The notes under the pieces are model-generated. The model had not been told where the DNA came from. It ran no database searches and saw only the letters and a list, made by a program, of their open reading frames with translations. Both the position numbers and the translations under genes were made by a program. A stretch of 64,000 nt of DNA from Zeus faber (lineage: Eukaryota > Chordata > Actinopteri > Zeiformes > Zeidae), in NCBI GenBank assembly GCA_960531495.1, contig OY482851.1, positions 18,211,339 through 18,275,338 of the forward strand, written 5' to 3'. This document shows positions 32,683 to 45,320 of this stretch, piece after piece. Position 1 is the first letter of the stretch. Every line of letters starts with the position of its first letter.

Positions 32683-35600
32683 ATGGGTGACCTTATCCAG
32701 CTGAAAGATGAGGGAAACAAGCATTTCCAGGCGGGCGAAATCGATCAGGCCATCGAGTGCTACACCAGCGCCATCAAGCTGTGCAAGGACAAGAAGGTGC
32801 TGGCTGTCATTCACAGGAACAGAGCTGCGTGCTACTTAAAAAAGGTAAACATTTTGGCGAATGCAGAACCCAATAGTTGTGTGTGCACATCAATCAGCAA
32901 GCAATGCATATAAATGTAATTTGTGTATCTTTCAGGAAAATTACGCCAGCGCAGCGGCCGACGCATCCAAGGGTAGATGAAAGAAGCAGAATACAAAGAA
33001 AAACATGAAGCAAAGCGTCAAGCAAATAAAACTAATGTACACCCGTCTTTTTGCCACAGCTATAGATGTCGATGCAGCTGATATCAAAGCTTTGTACCGC
33101 CGCTGCCAAGCTCTGGAGAAGCTCGGCAAACTGGACATGGCCTTCAAGGATGTTCAGAGATGCGCAACGATCGAACCGAAGAACAAGACTTTCCTGGAGA
33201 CTCTGCGGAGGCTGGGGGCAGAGATCCAGGCCAAGGTCTGTGATCCATTCAAAGGAATGCTGCGTGGTACAAATAAAAGAAGAAATGAGTCTTTTGAGTC
33301 GATACAAGTCAACATACAAACAAAAACATGATGTGGTGAGACTATGAGAATGGTTACATCTTCTGTTTATCAATATGTGCAACATATTCAATTCGATTAG
33401 ATTAGATTCAACTTTATTGTCACTAGCAGAGTACAGGTACAGAACCAATGAAATGCAGTTGACGTCTAACCAGAAGTGCAAAAGAAGTATTTAAATACCA
33501 CAGTGCTATTTGAGTACAGTGTTTCTGTGCAGTTATGTAGGCAAAAGAGATGTATTATGTGCAACAGTGTAGGGTATCTGTTCCAATTTGAATATATTCT
33601 ACTTAGTAATACATATAATAATTGACATTCTATTATTTTAGCTTCTTTACAAAGATTTCAATTTCTAATTGAATTCAAATTCATTTTATATAAATTAAAT
33701 ATTGGGGTAAAATAAAGTTACAGATGGCACACACAGAGAATATGTCTGGGTAATAAACGTCAGCAATCAACACCACTGGTTTTATTTTCCTGTTTGCGTG
33801 ATGTTATTTTTCCTTGTTATAGCCTAGCGATCTGCCGTCACATAATAAAGGTTTGACTCCTTTTCTCCGCAGCTGAAAACAACGTTCTCCACCGACTCGA
33901 GGGTCCAAAACATGTTCGACATTCTCATGGATGATGAAGTGGAGAAAGATAAGAGGGAAAAGGTGAACGCCGCCTCAAAACTCTTCTGAATCTTTACTTC
34001 AGCGACTGTGTTGTGTCCTTGATTGTAAAAAAACGAACAAACACTGAATTCAAATTTGATTTCTTCAAAGGCTGCCAACAACCTCATCGTGTTGGCCAGA
34101 GAAGATGCGGGCGCAGAAAGAATCTTCCAGAACAACGGAGTGCCTTTTCTCATGAATATGATGGAGACGGGCAAACCTGAAATGATCCTGGCTGGCGTCC
34201 GCACACTGTCTGGAATGTGCACAGGGCACAAAGCCCGGGTGAGCGGCGCGGGTTCTGTTCTTACTGAAGTAGCGAAAAATGGGAAAGATAAAGTGGGTTG
34301 TTTTTGAAGAATTTGACGAACAACTAAACATACAATCGTCGACATTGATGTATATGAACTTTCCCCGAGCAGGCCATGGCCATCATTCACACGGTCTGCA
34401 TCGATAAGATGTGCAGCATCATGGCTGTTGACAATGAGGAGATTGCACTGGCGACTTGCAACCTCTTCCAGTGCATCAATGATTCCCTCACCGGCAGCGA
34501 TAAGAGGATTTATGGGAAGGAAGAGGCCTTGATTTTGGGTAAGATTCAAGAGTCATTTATATCAAATGGAAATATCCCTATTGAATGGAAACAGCGAACA
34601 GCCCCACACTGCTCACTGATCAACACACCCTGCCTCTGCAGATACATCGAAGGACCTGAAAGCCATTCTGCTGTCCCTGCTGGAAATGGTTTCCAGCAAG
34701 AAGGTTTCCGGTCACGGCAGAGACCAGGCCCTCAACCTCCTGACTAAAAATGTGCCCCGCAAAGACAAGAAAGAGCAAGATCACACAAAAACACTGTTCA
34801 CAGTCGACCACGGTGAGTCGGGAGAAGTTTTAGCGTTTGACATCATGCGTTTCCATTCACCCGCCGAGGAAACAGCCGTCACATTTATCAGATTTTAAGA
34901 CGTGGGAGCATACGTTTGCTCCCCAGGCCTGAGGAAGATCCTGAAAGTGTGTGGCCAGGTTCCAGATTTACCCGACCAGCTGCCCATGACTGACAACACA
35001 CAGCTGATTGCCAGTGTGCTGCTGAGCAAGCTTTACGACGACTTCAAGTGCGACCCCGAGAGAGACAACTTCAGGGACATTTGTGATGAATACATCAAGT
35101 GAGTTCGTCAGAGACGGACATTGTTTTCCTGTTTTCGTTTTCAGGTACTTCAGCTTGAAGCCTGTGGTCAATAAACTTCCATTTTTTTTTTTTGTCCTTT
35201 CACATAGATCCAAGTTTGACCCGAAGGACATGGACAAGAACATCCACGCCATCAACACCATCTCAGGGCTGCTTCAGGGTCCTTTCGAAGTGGGCAACGC
35301 CATGGTGGGGCGCCAGGGAGTCATGGAGATGATGGTGGCGCTGTGCGGTTCCGAGCGGGAGGTGGACCAGCTGGTGGCCGTGGAGGCGCTGATCCACGCC
35401 GCCTCCAAGATGAGCCGCGCCTCCTTCATCATCACCAACGGCGTGTCGCTTCTCAAAGAGATGTACAAGAAAACCAAGAACGAGAAGATCAAGATTCGCT
35501 CGCTGGTGGTGAGTGAAGCTCCACTGACCGGTTTGCAGGCAAAATAAAGGAACGATTGGTTGGTTAAACAACCCGCGACCCTTTCTGGATTCTTAACATG

Positions 35601-38273
35601 TGTCTGTGTCTGTGATCCTCAGGGTCTTTGTAAACTGGGTTCAGCGGGCGGTGATGACTACAGTATGAGGCAATTTGCAGAAGGATCGACGGAGAAACTG
35701 GCCAAGCAGTGCAGAAAGTGAGTCCCTCTCCACCGACTTCCCGGTGATGCAGTGCTTGTGCTAAAATGCAATTGAATAGTCACATTCAGGATGAATGAAT
35801 GCAGCCATAAGCAGAACTAACAGACCTTGAAAAGTTTAAACAGGCTCAGAAAGTAAAACATACACATTTTCTGATACAAAGAGTAATCATTTTATTCCAT
35901 TCCACTCATTCACTCCATTCTTTCCCCACACTAGGTGGCTCTGCAATCCTCAGATCGACACCAGGACGAGGAAGTGGGCCATCGAGGGTCTGGCCTACCT
36001 GACTAATGACGCTGACGTGAAGGATGACTTTGTCGAGGACGAGCCTGCGATGAAAGCCATGTTTGAACTGGCAAAGGTACAAAAACAACAGACGGACACA
36101 AAATGACACCACCTACCAACGATGTGTCGTGGTGTTGCTCATACGTCACGTGGTGTGTTTTCACCACGTCGATGGCGATGGTAGAAATAATTTCCGACGT
36201 TTTTGTTTTTTTTGTGTCAATAGTCCCAGGATAAGACTATCCTGTATGCTGTAGCCTGCACGCTTGTCAACTGCACCAACAGCTACGACAAAAAGGACAT
36301 CATCCCTGAGCTGGTTCAACTGGCCAAGTTCTCCAAACAGCATGTCCCCGAGCCGCACCCCAAGGTAAGAGAACAGGGCGAGGAAGCTCCCAGCCAAATG
36401 GCCACAATATAGAATAAAGTGCATCGAGGTGTCAAAGCTTGGTTTATATTATCTGCGCTCAGGACAAGAAGGACTTTATCGACAAAAGAGTCAAAAGGAT
36501 GCTGAAAGCAGGAATCACCTCAGCTCTCACTGTCATGGTCAAAGCAGACAATTCCATTCTGACTGATCAGACCAAAGAAATGCTGGCCAGGTGAGTAGAC
36601 ATATTGTATTTGATCTGATGTCTTTGTAAGTACGTTCATATGACTAATAATTGACAGCATTTAGAACCCTAACCCTATAACGAATCAAATGGCATTGCAA
36701 TAACAATCAAGTCCAACCCTATTTGGATTGATTCCGTGGGTTCCCTTCCCACCTCGTCGCTATCCTCAACCGTAAGCGCTGAGTCTGGTAAAACATCGAC
36801 TGTAGTCAATGCAGCGGTGTCCTCTGTCTCTATCCCCAGAGTGTTCTTGGCATTATCCCTTGATGCAAAGGACCGTGGTATTATCGTAGCCCAAGGTGGA
36901 GGGAAGGTGAGTCGCAGATTTGGAAAAAGTAGATGGTAGATAGATGTAGATAGTCCTCATGCAATTTGTATCAGTGTTTGGTTTAGAAAACTTTACTGCA
37001 GAGACAAAGCACAGAGCAAATTAAGAGTGTTTAACTTTTTATTTATTTATGTATTTATTTTTTTCATCAGGCACTTATTCCTTTGGCTCTGGAAGGAACA
37101 AAGGATGGAAAGGTGAAGGCCTGCCACGCCCTTGCCAAGATTGCCTCTATCTCAAACCCTGAGATTGCCTTCCCCGGTGAGAGGGTAAGAACTACACAAA
37201 ATGTTCATATGTAGTTACAACACGATTTGATGGACAGGACGTGTTTTTCGATGTCTTTCCCAATCCCAACATCGTGTTCCTCTGTCGCGCGCTAACGGCA
37301 GGTGTATGAGGTGGTGCGTCCCTTAGTCACCCTGCTGAACACAGAGAGAGATGGAATGGAGAACTTTGAAGCTCTCAAGGGCCTCACGAACCTGGCTGGT
37401 TTCAGTGATAAACTTAGGTAGGTTATTTTGGATTCCTGCCATATACAACTCATTTACTACGCTACGTAGCTCTACTTCTGAGTCATGCTACAATGATACA
37501 TTTATATTTTATCTGTTTTCTGTACACAGGATTAAAATCGTGAAGGAAAAGGCCCTGCCGGAGATTGAAAACTACATGTTTGAACAGCACGACCAGATCA
37601 GACAGGCTGCGACCGAATGCATGTGCAACCTGGTGACGTGTAAAGAGGTGAGGGGCAGGAATAGGAAATAAACAAGACTGCGACAAGAAACAACGTCGGC
37701 AAAGACAAAGTATCAGTAGTGTTTTCACGGCACAAACAATTGTGCGTTTTAAGGTCCAGGAACGCTACATGCAGGATGGCAACGACAAGCTGAAGCTGCT
37801 GGTGCTGCTTTGCGGAGAGGAAGACGACACTCTGCAGATTGCTGCGGCGGGAGCCCTGGCCATGCTCACCGCCGCCCAGAAGACGCTTTGCACCAAGATG
37901 ACGCTGGTGGTACGTATGGCCGACGATGTCTCGGCGCTCATCCCGATCCGTATCTACCAAACCGTCAGGCTGACCCCACCCTCTCGGTTCTCCCAAACAG
38001 AGCACCCAGTGGCTCGAGATCCTGCAGAGGTTGTGTCTGCACGACAACCCCAACATCCAGCATCGAGGCTTGGTGATCGTCTACAACATGCTCGACTCGG
38101 ACGACAGCGAGCTCGCCAAGAAGCTGATCGAGTGCGAGATGTTGGAGATCCTCACCGTGATCGGCAAGGCCGAGGATAATCCCAAGAGGCAGCAGGTCAT
38201 TGACGTGGCTCGCACGTGCCTGATTAAGGCTATGGATCTGGGCCTCATCAAGCGCTTCAGTACCGAATCTTAA
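32683..38273 (+). CDS. unc45b: Myosin co-chaperone UNC-45B
   Basis: UNC45B binds Hsp90 through N-terminal TPRs and folds the myosin motor through its UCS domain; in zebrafish it is needed for sarcomere assembly. Nineteen coding exons: 32683-32844, 32936-32972, 33060-33235, 33873-33962, 34071-34238, 34373-34538, 34642-34812, 34927-35098, 35208-35508, 35623-35717, 35935-36076, 36224-36364, 36463-36590, 36840-36906, 37071-37184, 37302-37417, 37530-37647, 37754-37909 and 38001-38273. They total 2,793 nt and 930 aa (human 931). TPR residues about 1-115 include [20 protein letters not shown] and [20 protein letters not shown]. The armadillo-like central and UCS regions carry [58 protein letters not shown] and [14 protein letters not shown]. 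The short N-terminus and NCTNSYD-type sequences fit UNC45B rather than UNC45A. The second exon is only 37 nt. Confidence 0.97.
33390..33545 (-). mobile_element. LINE-like 3' end with (TCTAA)n tail in unc45b intron 3
   Basis: Read on the minus strand, it ends GACAATAAAGTTGAATCTAA followed by TCTAATCG. The plus-strand form (GATTAGATTCAACTTTATTG, then a GAACCAATGAAATGCAG segment) is a common dispersed fish retroposon terminus. No coding part is present. Confidence 0.5.
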
Positions 38274-38894
38274 ACGATTGGCAGTAGGCGGAGACAAGAC
38301 AGCAGCCATGGACACTGTACTTTTTTCTCTGTTTCATAGAGACTTTTATGAGAAGCCTTTTTTTAAATGAATAAATCCAATATTTGAGCAGCTGGCTCCA
38401 AAAATCGACATGTCATTGTGTCAAAGTTTGTGACTGAAGTTGAATAACTATTCACACAGGCGTGCAAGACAGACGTCGATGAGTTAGTTAGTCAAGGCAA
38501 ATTTATTTATACTGTTTGTAATCTCATTTACAGTCTCCATGGCTACGTAAATATTCGTTGACACTCCAGACCCTAAGTCAGACAAGGAACAAATTCATAA
38601 AATTCAAACATCCTGGGAAAGGGCCCTCGAAGAAAGATTCCAGGGCATCTGGTCAGTCGTATCTGTTATGTGAGAGATAAGAAACATGGACTCAATACAA
38701 GCTTTATTTTTATTTTTAGCTCTATTACTCTGATATGATGTGTGAATTTTTTCTATCAAATATTTTTTTATTTATATCAGGCTTTCACAACTGTCATCGC
38801 CAAATGTATGGGTGATGAACTGAATTAAATAAATCCAAACCTAATCCAAATCCAAATCTCATGGTCTCTATTCTTCTCTCCCCCTCTCTCTCTG

Positions 38895-38931
<37 letters not shown>

Positions 38932-39940
38932 TGCACAGACACACAAACTGCACTTTAGAATGTACTTCAGAAAGCACACAATCTAAACCTTTTATTCATG
39001 CAAGATGAAAATAAAGTCACAATATTAAAAGAAAATAGGATTTTTTTTAAATATCAATATGAAATATATAAATCAAAACAATCAAAAATCCCCAAATATT
39101 ACAAAAAAATGTATATCTTCTTACCTGTACATGGAAATATGGCAATTATTTTTACACTTGTAGAGCATACCTACACCACACGATGATGGTATTTCCCCTA
39201 ATGTTCCACTTCTTTGAATTTCTGCTGGGAGCCGGACAGTGACTTGAATGTACAGTTCAACTCACTGTTCAACAGCCAAGATTAGAACTTTATCAAGTGT
39301 TGGATTTTTTATTTACTTTACAAAATCATCTTCCAGGTCACCAATTAAGGCGACACACCTTCTGTCTTTTAGTCGCGTTTGTGCGTATTACAGTTTTCCG
39401 GCTTTTCTGAAACGCGGCACGGTTTTCCATCTTTACACTGAATGCCGCATCTTCTCCCTGGTCTGTCGTCTCCTGCTTGCAACCACTACGCGGCGCAGCC
39501 CTCCGAATGCGAATGAGCACCCAGAGCCGGAAAAGGGACTTATGTAACGTCCGTTCGTGACGTCCCAAAGGGCGCCGCTTCACAAACTAATCACTGTACG
39601 CCAAGATTCTTCAGCTCACGGATCATTTGCGAGGGTGTTTCCCACATTCCTGCTACAAACGTAGACCGATATTGATCAGACTCGAACGACGGGACGTCTG
39701 AAACGACCCGGTTCGAACAAGACCTCAACCACGGCCGTGCGCACACCTTTAGCCCCCGTGAAAAAACGCGGAGAAGATTAGGAAATAAAGAATCCCGGCG
39801 CTAACCATCGGAGCGGATCTCAGTCGTTTTTTAAACACAGCTACGATTGGGACTCTTTTTTTTTGACACCGTTGATGGATGGATACACCTGGGCGGGGAG
39901 CGCACCGCACTACCTGGGGTAGCGGTACGGCGTGACCCTT
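38274..39940 (+). other. unc45b 3' UTR and downstream intergenic sequence
   Basis: AATAAA at 38370-38375 lies 97 bp after the stop and is the likely polyadenylation signal. At 38490-38650, GTCAAGGCAAATTTATTTAT resembles a common fish retroposon end. A CA tract lies at 38896-38930. The rest is AT-rich without recognisable genes. Confidence 0.55.
38370..38375 (+). terminator. Polyadenylation signal of unc45b
   Basis: AATAAA 97 bp after the stop codon, in the expected position. Confidence 0.7.
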
Positions 39941-39949
39941 TAAAAAAAA

Positions 39950-40143
39950 GCGCCGCCTTGCCGCCTCTAGATGGCGCCTGGCGGCGGGATCTCGGCCCCT
40001 GGGGGGCGGGGCCGGCGTGCCGGTGGACGCGCCGCGGGGTTCCTCTCCCGCCGGGTCCGCGGGCAGACCAGACCGGCTCGTTCCTCCCCCGGTGAAGTAC
40101 CGCGCCGCCCTCGCTGCGCGGCGCAGACCCACTGGAAGTACCC

Positions 40144-40174
<31 letters not shown>

Positions 40175-40181
40175 TGCGCGT

Positions 40182-40226
<45 letters not shown>

Positions 40227-40560
40227 GGTGGTCGTTTTTTTTTTTTCCTCCCTCCTTCCCGGGAAAGCGCTGCCGCAAAGACCGAAGAGCGTGCTCTGCC
40301 CGACGAGCCCGAAGAAGGCGACAGGCTGGTAAGAGGAAGCTGATTTGGAAGGGAAACGAGCGCTGTTTGTTTTCCGTCGTGGGCGACGTACGCCGCTGGT
40401 TTTTGTTCGGCTTACCTGTCCCGGCCCACGTCAGGGTGGAGCCGGCGGAGGTGCACAACTCCGCTTCAAGTTGGCTGTAGTCGAATACGCGCACTACGTG
40501 CGCACATGACGGCACCTCGGATTGCCTGCGTTTCATCGACGTAAACATGCGGGAGCCATC
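39950..40560 (+). promoter_or_regulatory. CpG-rich block, candidate pip5k1b promoter / 5' exon
   Basis: GC- and CpG-dense sequence, in contrast to its AT-rich surroundings, interrupted by a (CG)n(TG)n tract (40143-40225). A possible 5' UTR exon ends at GACAGGCTG|GTAAGAGG (donor at 40329). No coding gene starts here, and the next plus-strand gene whose first coding exon needs an upstream exon is pip5k1b, 14 kb away. Linking the two is inference. Open frames here are by-products of high GC. Confidence 0.35.
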
Positions 40561-40969
40561 ACCCTATGCAGCACCCAAACTTTGGTATTTGGTATATCTT
40601 CAATCATCGGTGGTTATTTTATTTATCTTACGGTTGTTATCCATCGTATTCAATTGAAGCATTAACCTATACGGGACTGCCTTCTATGCCGCCTATATAA
40701 GTACATGTTGTTGTTTTTTCTTGTGATCACAATCACAGCAATAATAAGTGTATAATTATCACAATTACAGCAAAGATTCATAGATATTGTCATGTAAGCC
40801 AGATGTTTTGATGTAGATCGAAATATTTGTCATTTTACCAGTTTTTGTTCTTTACTTAAAGGAAAAAAAAAAAAGAACCAGCCCTGTCAGTCTATTCACA
40901 TTGTTTGTATACCTTTTGGCTGTCGTGGTTGTCTCTCTTTCTGAAATAACAGAATCTTGCCTCCTGGCT

Positions 40970-41168
40970 ATATATATATATACACACACTGTATATATGT
41001 ATATATATATATATATATACACTGTATATATATATATACACACTGTGTATATATATACACTGTATATATCTATATATATATATACACTGTATATATATAT
41101 ATACACACTGTGTATATATATACACTGTATATATCTATATATATATACACTGTGTATATACATATATA
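40970..41168 (+). repeat. AT-rich 65-bp higher-order repeat
   Basis: TATA tracts are punctuated by CACTGTGTATA and CACTGTATATATC blocks. ACTGTATATATATATATA recurs at 41021 and 41086, a 65-bp period with two near-identical units plus partial ones. The blocks are largely self-complementary. Confidence 0.85.
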
Positions 41169-41317
41169 ATTTTATTTTTTTTGCCAGAGCGAGTGATCCT
41201 TGTATTTACTGGCATCAGCCTCAATGGTCACATTATCACAGTTCGTTACACGGGGGTGCTAAATTCCTCCTGTTAGCAGTCAGCTGGCAGTGTCTCCCTC
41301 TGCCCAGCCCTCTGATC

Positions 41318-41430
41318 TATCGTGCGTGCGTGCGTGCGTGTGTGTGTGTGTGCGTGTGTGCGTGTGTGCGTGTGTGTGTGCGTGTGTGTGTGTGTGTGCG
41401 TGTGTGTGTGTGCGTGCGTGCGTGCGTGTC
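41318..41430 (+). repeat. TGCG/TG compound microsatellite
   Basis: GTGC and GTGT units over about 110 bp, mostly alternating purine-pyrimidine. Confidence 0.95.
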
Positions 41431-44078
41431 AGGCAAACGCAATTGAGTTGGAGCTGTGGAGAAACGCTTGTTTCCCATGCCAGCAGGGCCTTGTCATAAT
41501 GTGGTTTTTTTTGTTTTTGTTTTTTTTTTCTGACCGATGACAGAATATCATGGTTTCCCCATTCTAGAGAACCTTCTCTTGGGAAATGACTGTTCTGTGG
41601 CAGAATTGACTAAAATGCAGCAAGAAAAGTGTATCTTCCCGTGGCTTTCTCATGAAGAAGCTCAATATACATAATGTGGATATAATAGTGGTTTGCGATA
41701 TTCTCTTGCTTGTCATAATGATGACTGAAAACGGACACGATTGGGGAAAGCTTGTAATTGGCAACGATGTTCTTTCTTGGACGTAAACAGGGCCAATGTT
41801 TCCCTATGAATCCCCTTATTTGACTGCTGGTGGTGATCCAGTCATCCAGCCACGGTTTGTTTCTGCTTGAAAGGAATAGCAGTCATCTCACGCCCTCTCT
41901 CTGGCAAAAACACCTGAGCCGCCCTGGGGTTTGCCAGAGCAAGCAGTGTCCATCTTTACTTTTTGTCCTGATTTTCCATCCGAGTAGCAATAAAAGCACG
42001 ACAGAAACACTTTTGGAACAAAAATACTAATAATTCCGTGGGACCCGTTTTTCAACTCGCTGCCTGTGTTTTCAGCTTGTGTGCGTGGCTTTTATTATGT
42101 TGGTATTTGAACCACAGCTGTTGAACCTCGGCATAATTCGATTACTCAGTATTCTGATGCTGTTTGAGGCATCAGTTGTTCGAACGTCGTTTATTCCGGG
42201 CGCACCACCCTTTTAATACACCCTCAGGGTATCACTTATCTCTGTGAATATTGTGTATTTTGACTCACTGCGGATGGGGTTTTTGTGCAGTAAACCGTGG
42301 GCACCGAAAGAGCTTTTAGCCCAATCTTGGATTCTGAGGTCAAAGAGCTTCTGCCGTACCACGGAATCCATGCAGAGAGTAATGGAATAACAGGCCTATG
42401 AATCTCATTTGAGACGGGGTTGCATAAGGCGGGCCAGCACTCCGCCGCTCATTTACCACGTTCCGCTTGTAACGTGGATCTTCAAAACATTCTTTCTTTC
42501 TTTCTTTCTTTTTCCTTTTTCTTTTTTTGGGCTAGATTTCTCCTTTTTTCGTCCTCAAAAGGTTAACCAGCTTCTCGCCGGACTGCATATTTACCCGGTC
42601 TCCTGTTTCGGGCTCATGCAGTATTGACGATAGCGCGTGTTGTATTTCCCCTGTTCTGACAAGTCGCAGTCGGGCGAGCGGACGCGGAGGACATTTCGGC
42701 GGAATGCGCCGAGTGATTAGGGCCGCTTTCTCGACAGGCTGTGTTTGAAGATCTTTATGTCAGCGGTTCCTTCCTCACGACGAGGTATTTAGGCGAATCG
42801 GAGCTGAACCGTGCCCGCCCGCCCTTACCAATCTAAATTACTCAAGCCCCCATTCGATCAACGGTTTGTTCATTTATTTTCTTCATTTGTCCGTTTGACA
42901 CCACGGCACCGTTTGAAAAATCCTCTCCGGAAAGGTTTAATTGAATGTATTTTGGAGCTAGGTCTCTTGGTCCCGGCTCTCAGTTCCTCGGGATGACCAC
43001 CATGAGCCTCGCACTCCACTGAACTGACTGGATACAGCCGGTGAGAGCTCCGTTCTGGTGTGTTGTGCCTATGGCCCAGAACAGCAGCGGAGGCAGGTCT
43101 CGTCTGCCTCTTTTATCTGTTTCATTGTGCTCATTCATTGGACGGGCAGCTCTCCTGTCAGCACATACCGCGTGGCGCTCACAACTGAGCAGCAGTCAGA
43201 ACACCACGCCGGTCTCCGTGTCCCCCTCCAGTCTGTATGGTTTGAATCGTCGCATGCCGTTCAGGAGGTCTCGGACGGAGCTTGGGAAATACCAGCTCTG
43301 CGGCAGAGAAAGAAAATGCACAGTGAAATATTTATTATTCGTCAGATTCACCCGATCTGACGTTGTTGTCAGTTCTGTTTGACGATAACATCCACTCGGG
43401 GAACGCTGCATGGTTTTGGTTTGATTTTGATTTGGTCTCGGCAGGATCAGATAAGGATATTGTTTGACAAATGCCGCCCGCCGTCGGAGGCTTTTATTAA
43501 AAAATGATCAGCGTTTCCAGCGTTAGACCGCAAGAACGCTTAGAGTGTCAATCGCCCAGATAATCCCCTCCCAAAGTGTGATTTAAAGCAGTTTTATTAC
43601 AATCAATGTGCCGCGGTTCTCTCCTGCTGGAAAGGGAGGCGGCTACTAATACCCAGGATGTTTCCGATTCCGTTTCATTATGTGTATTTTAAAGACAACA
43701 TAGTGTGTAATCGTCGTTGTGCAATTGCCGTTGTGTTTTCGAACCAAATCGCTGAACCCTTAAATTCATACGTTGGCTGAGAAATGTGTTCCTGTGAAGC
43801 CTTTTAAAAAAAAAAAAAAGCAAACATGCTCTTCGGCCATGTTATGTAACCGCAGCTAAATCTAGATGTAGAAATGCCCCTTTTATATCTCTTTGACGTA
43901 AATGACCTCCAAAGGGGAGTTTCCTGTTTTTTGTCCTCAGAGCACGTTGCCACCGGCGTTAAGTTGTCAGTTAAATGTCTCGAGGTGGACCTCTACGCTG
44001 CTCTGTGATTGGCTGAAAAATGCAGCTCCCTGGATCAGGGTTGGATGCGGCAGTGTGAGTCCTACGGGCAGTCTTTAT
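41431..44078. other. Intergenic or upstream pip5k1b sequence without genes
   Basis: Mixed unique sequence with a CTTT tract at 42487-42510 and moderately GC-rich sequence near 43000-43300. No exon with supporting homology is seen. Confidence 0.45.
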
Positions 44079-45014
44079 GGAACTAGGCCCGTCCACGGGC
44101 GGGACAGGAGGGGTGCGAGTGATTCGGGTTTGACTTGCCTGAAGGACTCGCACCCCCAACCCCGCAATTTTAACTGCAATTACCAACAGCACACATTGTG
44201 CACTGGGCTTTTTTGTTTTCCGGGGTTGCCGGTCGCTGGCGGGTTGGTGCGGGAGTCGCTGGCCGGGGGGGGGGGGGGGGGTCGGGTGGCTGGAGTCCTG
44301 ACGGCTTGCGCCTGGTGGCTGGGGATGTGCTGTGACCTGGCGGGGCTACGGAGAGCGCCGCCAGCCTTCCGGGGGCCCCTGGGGGGACTACTTGCCGTTG
44401 TGGGTGTGGAGGGCGGCTGTTGGCCTTTTGCTTCTGCGGCGCGGCTTCTCTGTGGCGGGCGCCCCAGGTGCTGGGGGTGGTGGAGGGCTTGTATACCTGG
44501 CGGCCTGCCAGCATTGCCGGGGGGGTGTGTGTGTAACATCGAGGTGCCCTGCGCTGGGCACATGCTGCTACGTGTATGGGCACTTGGCACTCACGCCGGG
44601 TGGGGCGTCCGGTCGGCTGCGGTGGGGCGGGCCTCCCCCTTGTGCGGGGCGTGGGTGGGCGTGGGGGCCCTGCCGGCTCGCCCGTGGGGCGGGCGGCTCG
44701 GGCGGGGTGTCGGTCTGTGGCCGTGGGGCCGTGATCCGGGCCCACGGCCCGGAGCCTTGTGCCCATGGCCCGGGTTCTGTGCCGGCCGCTGCGTCTTGTG
44801 CCTGCACCCCTGGGGTGCGGGGTCTCCTCGTGCTCCCTGGGACTGGGTCATGCTCCTCTGGGCGTGGGGGTTGCTCCACGGCCCTCTGGCTTCTCTGTGG
44901 ACGTAGGGCAGGGTACCCGGGGATTTCCTGCAGCCAAGGGGTGTCCACGGGGCTGTGGATTTCAGGGGGGCTTAATACCGACATTCTACACATTCAACAT
45001 TCGACTGCTCTTAC

Positions 45015-45235
45015 GGGGATGGTAGCTCAGGCGGTAGAGCTGGTGGTGTAGCGATCTAAAGGTTGCTGGTTCGATCCCAGGCTCCTCCTGCTAGCATGCT
45101 GTAGTGTCCTTGAGCAAGACACTTAACCCCTAATTGCTCCTGATGGCTGCGTCCGTCGGTGTTTGAACAATTGTAAGTCGCTTTGGATAAAAGCGTCTGC
45201 TAAATGACTAAAATGTAAATGTAATGAAATGTACA
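45015..45235 (+). mobile_element. tRNA-derived SINE
   Basis: The head has RNA polymerase III promoter boxes: A-box GTAGCTCAGGCGG (from about 45022) and B-box GGTTCGATCCC (45068-45078). The body has CCTTGAGCAAGACACTTAAC. The tail has GTCGCTTTGGATAAAAGCGT followed by CTGCTAAATG and degenerate TAAATG units, a LINE-shared 3' end common in fish V-SINE-type families. The head is not a functional tRNA. Confidence 0.85.
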
Positions 45236-45278
45236 CCAGTACCAATGGGGATAAGTCATGTACACTCACTGGTGGACA

Positions 45279-45281
<3 letters not shown>

Positions 45282-45319
<38 letters not shown>
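45282..45319 (+). repeat. (CA)n microsatellite
   Basis: About 19 CA units just downstream of the SINE. Confidence 0.95.

Positions 45320-45320
<1 letters not shown>

Noticed and set aside
33824..34549. 241-codon minus-strand open frame
   Set aside because: It runs antisense across the unc45b exons at 33873-34538 and their introns; the exons explain the openness and the translation has no homology.
39967..40548. Overlapping long frames on both strands in the CpG-rich block
   Set aside because: High GC and the TG tract remove stops; peptides are repeat-derived (Cys-Val or Thr-His runs).
40852..41446. Frames rich in Tyr-Ile and Cys-Val
   Set aside because: Translations of TATA and TG repeats.
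43902..44906. 334-codon open frame on the plus strand
   Set aside because: It is caused by G-rich, stop-poor composition of the retroposed insertion; other frames there are equally open and the product is low-complexity Gly/Arg/Cys/Trp.
45015..45090. tRNA gene
   Set aside because: A and B boxes are present, but the sequence does not fold as a full cloverleaf with an acceptor stem and continues into a SINE body and tail.
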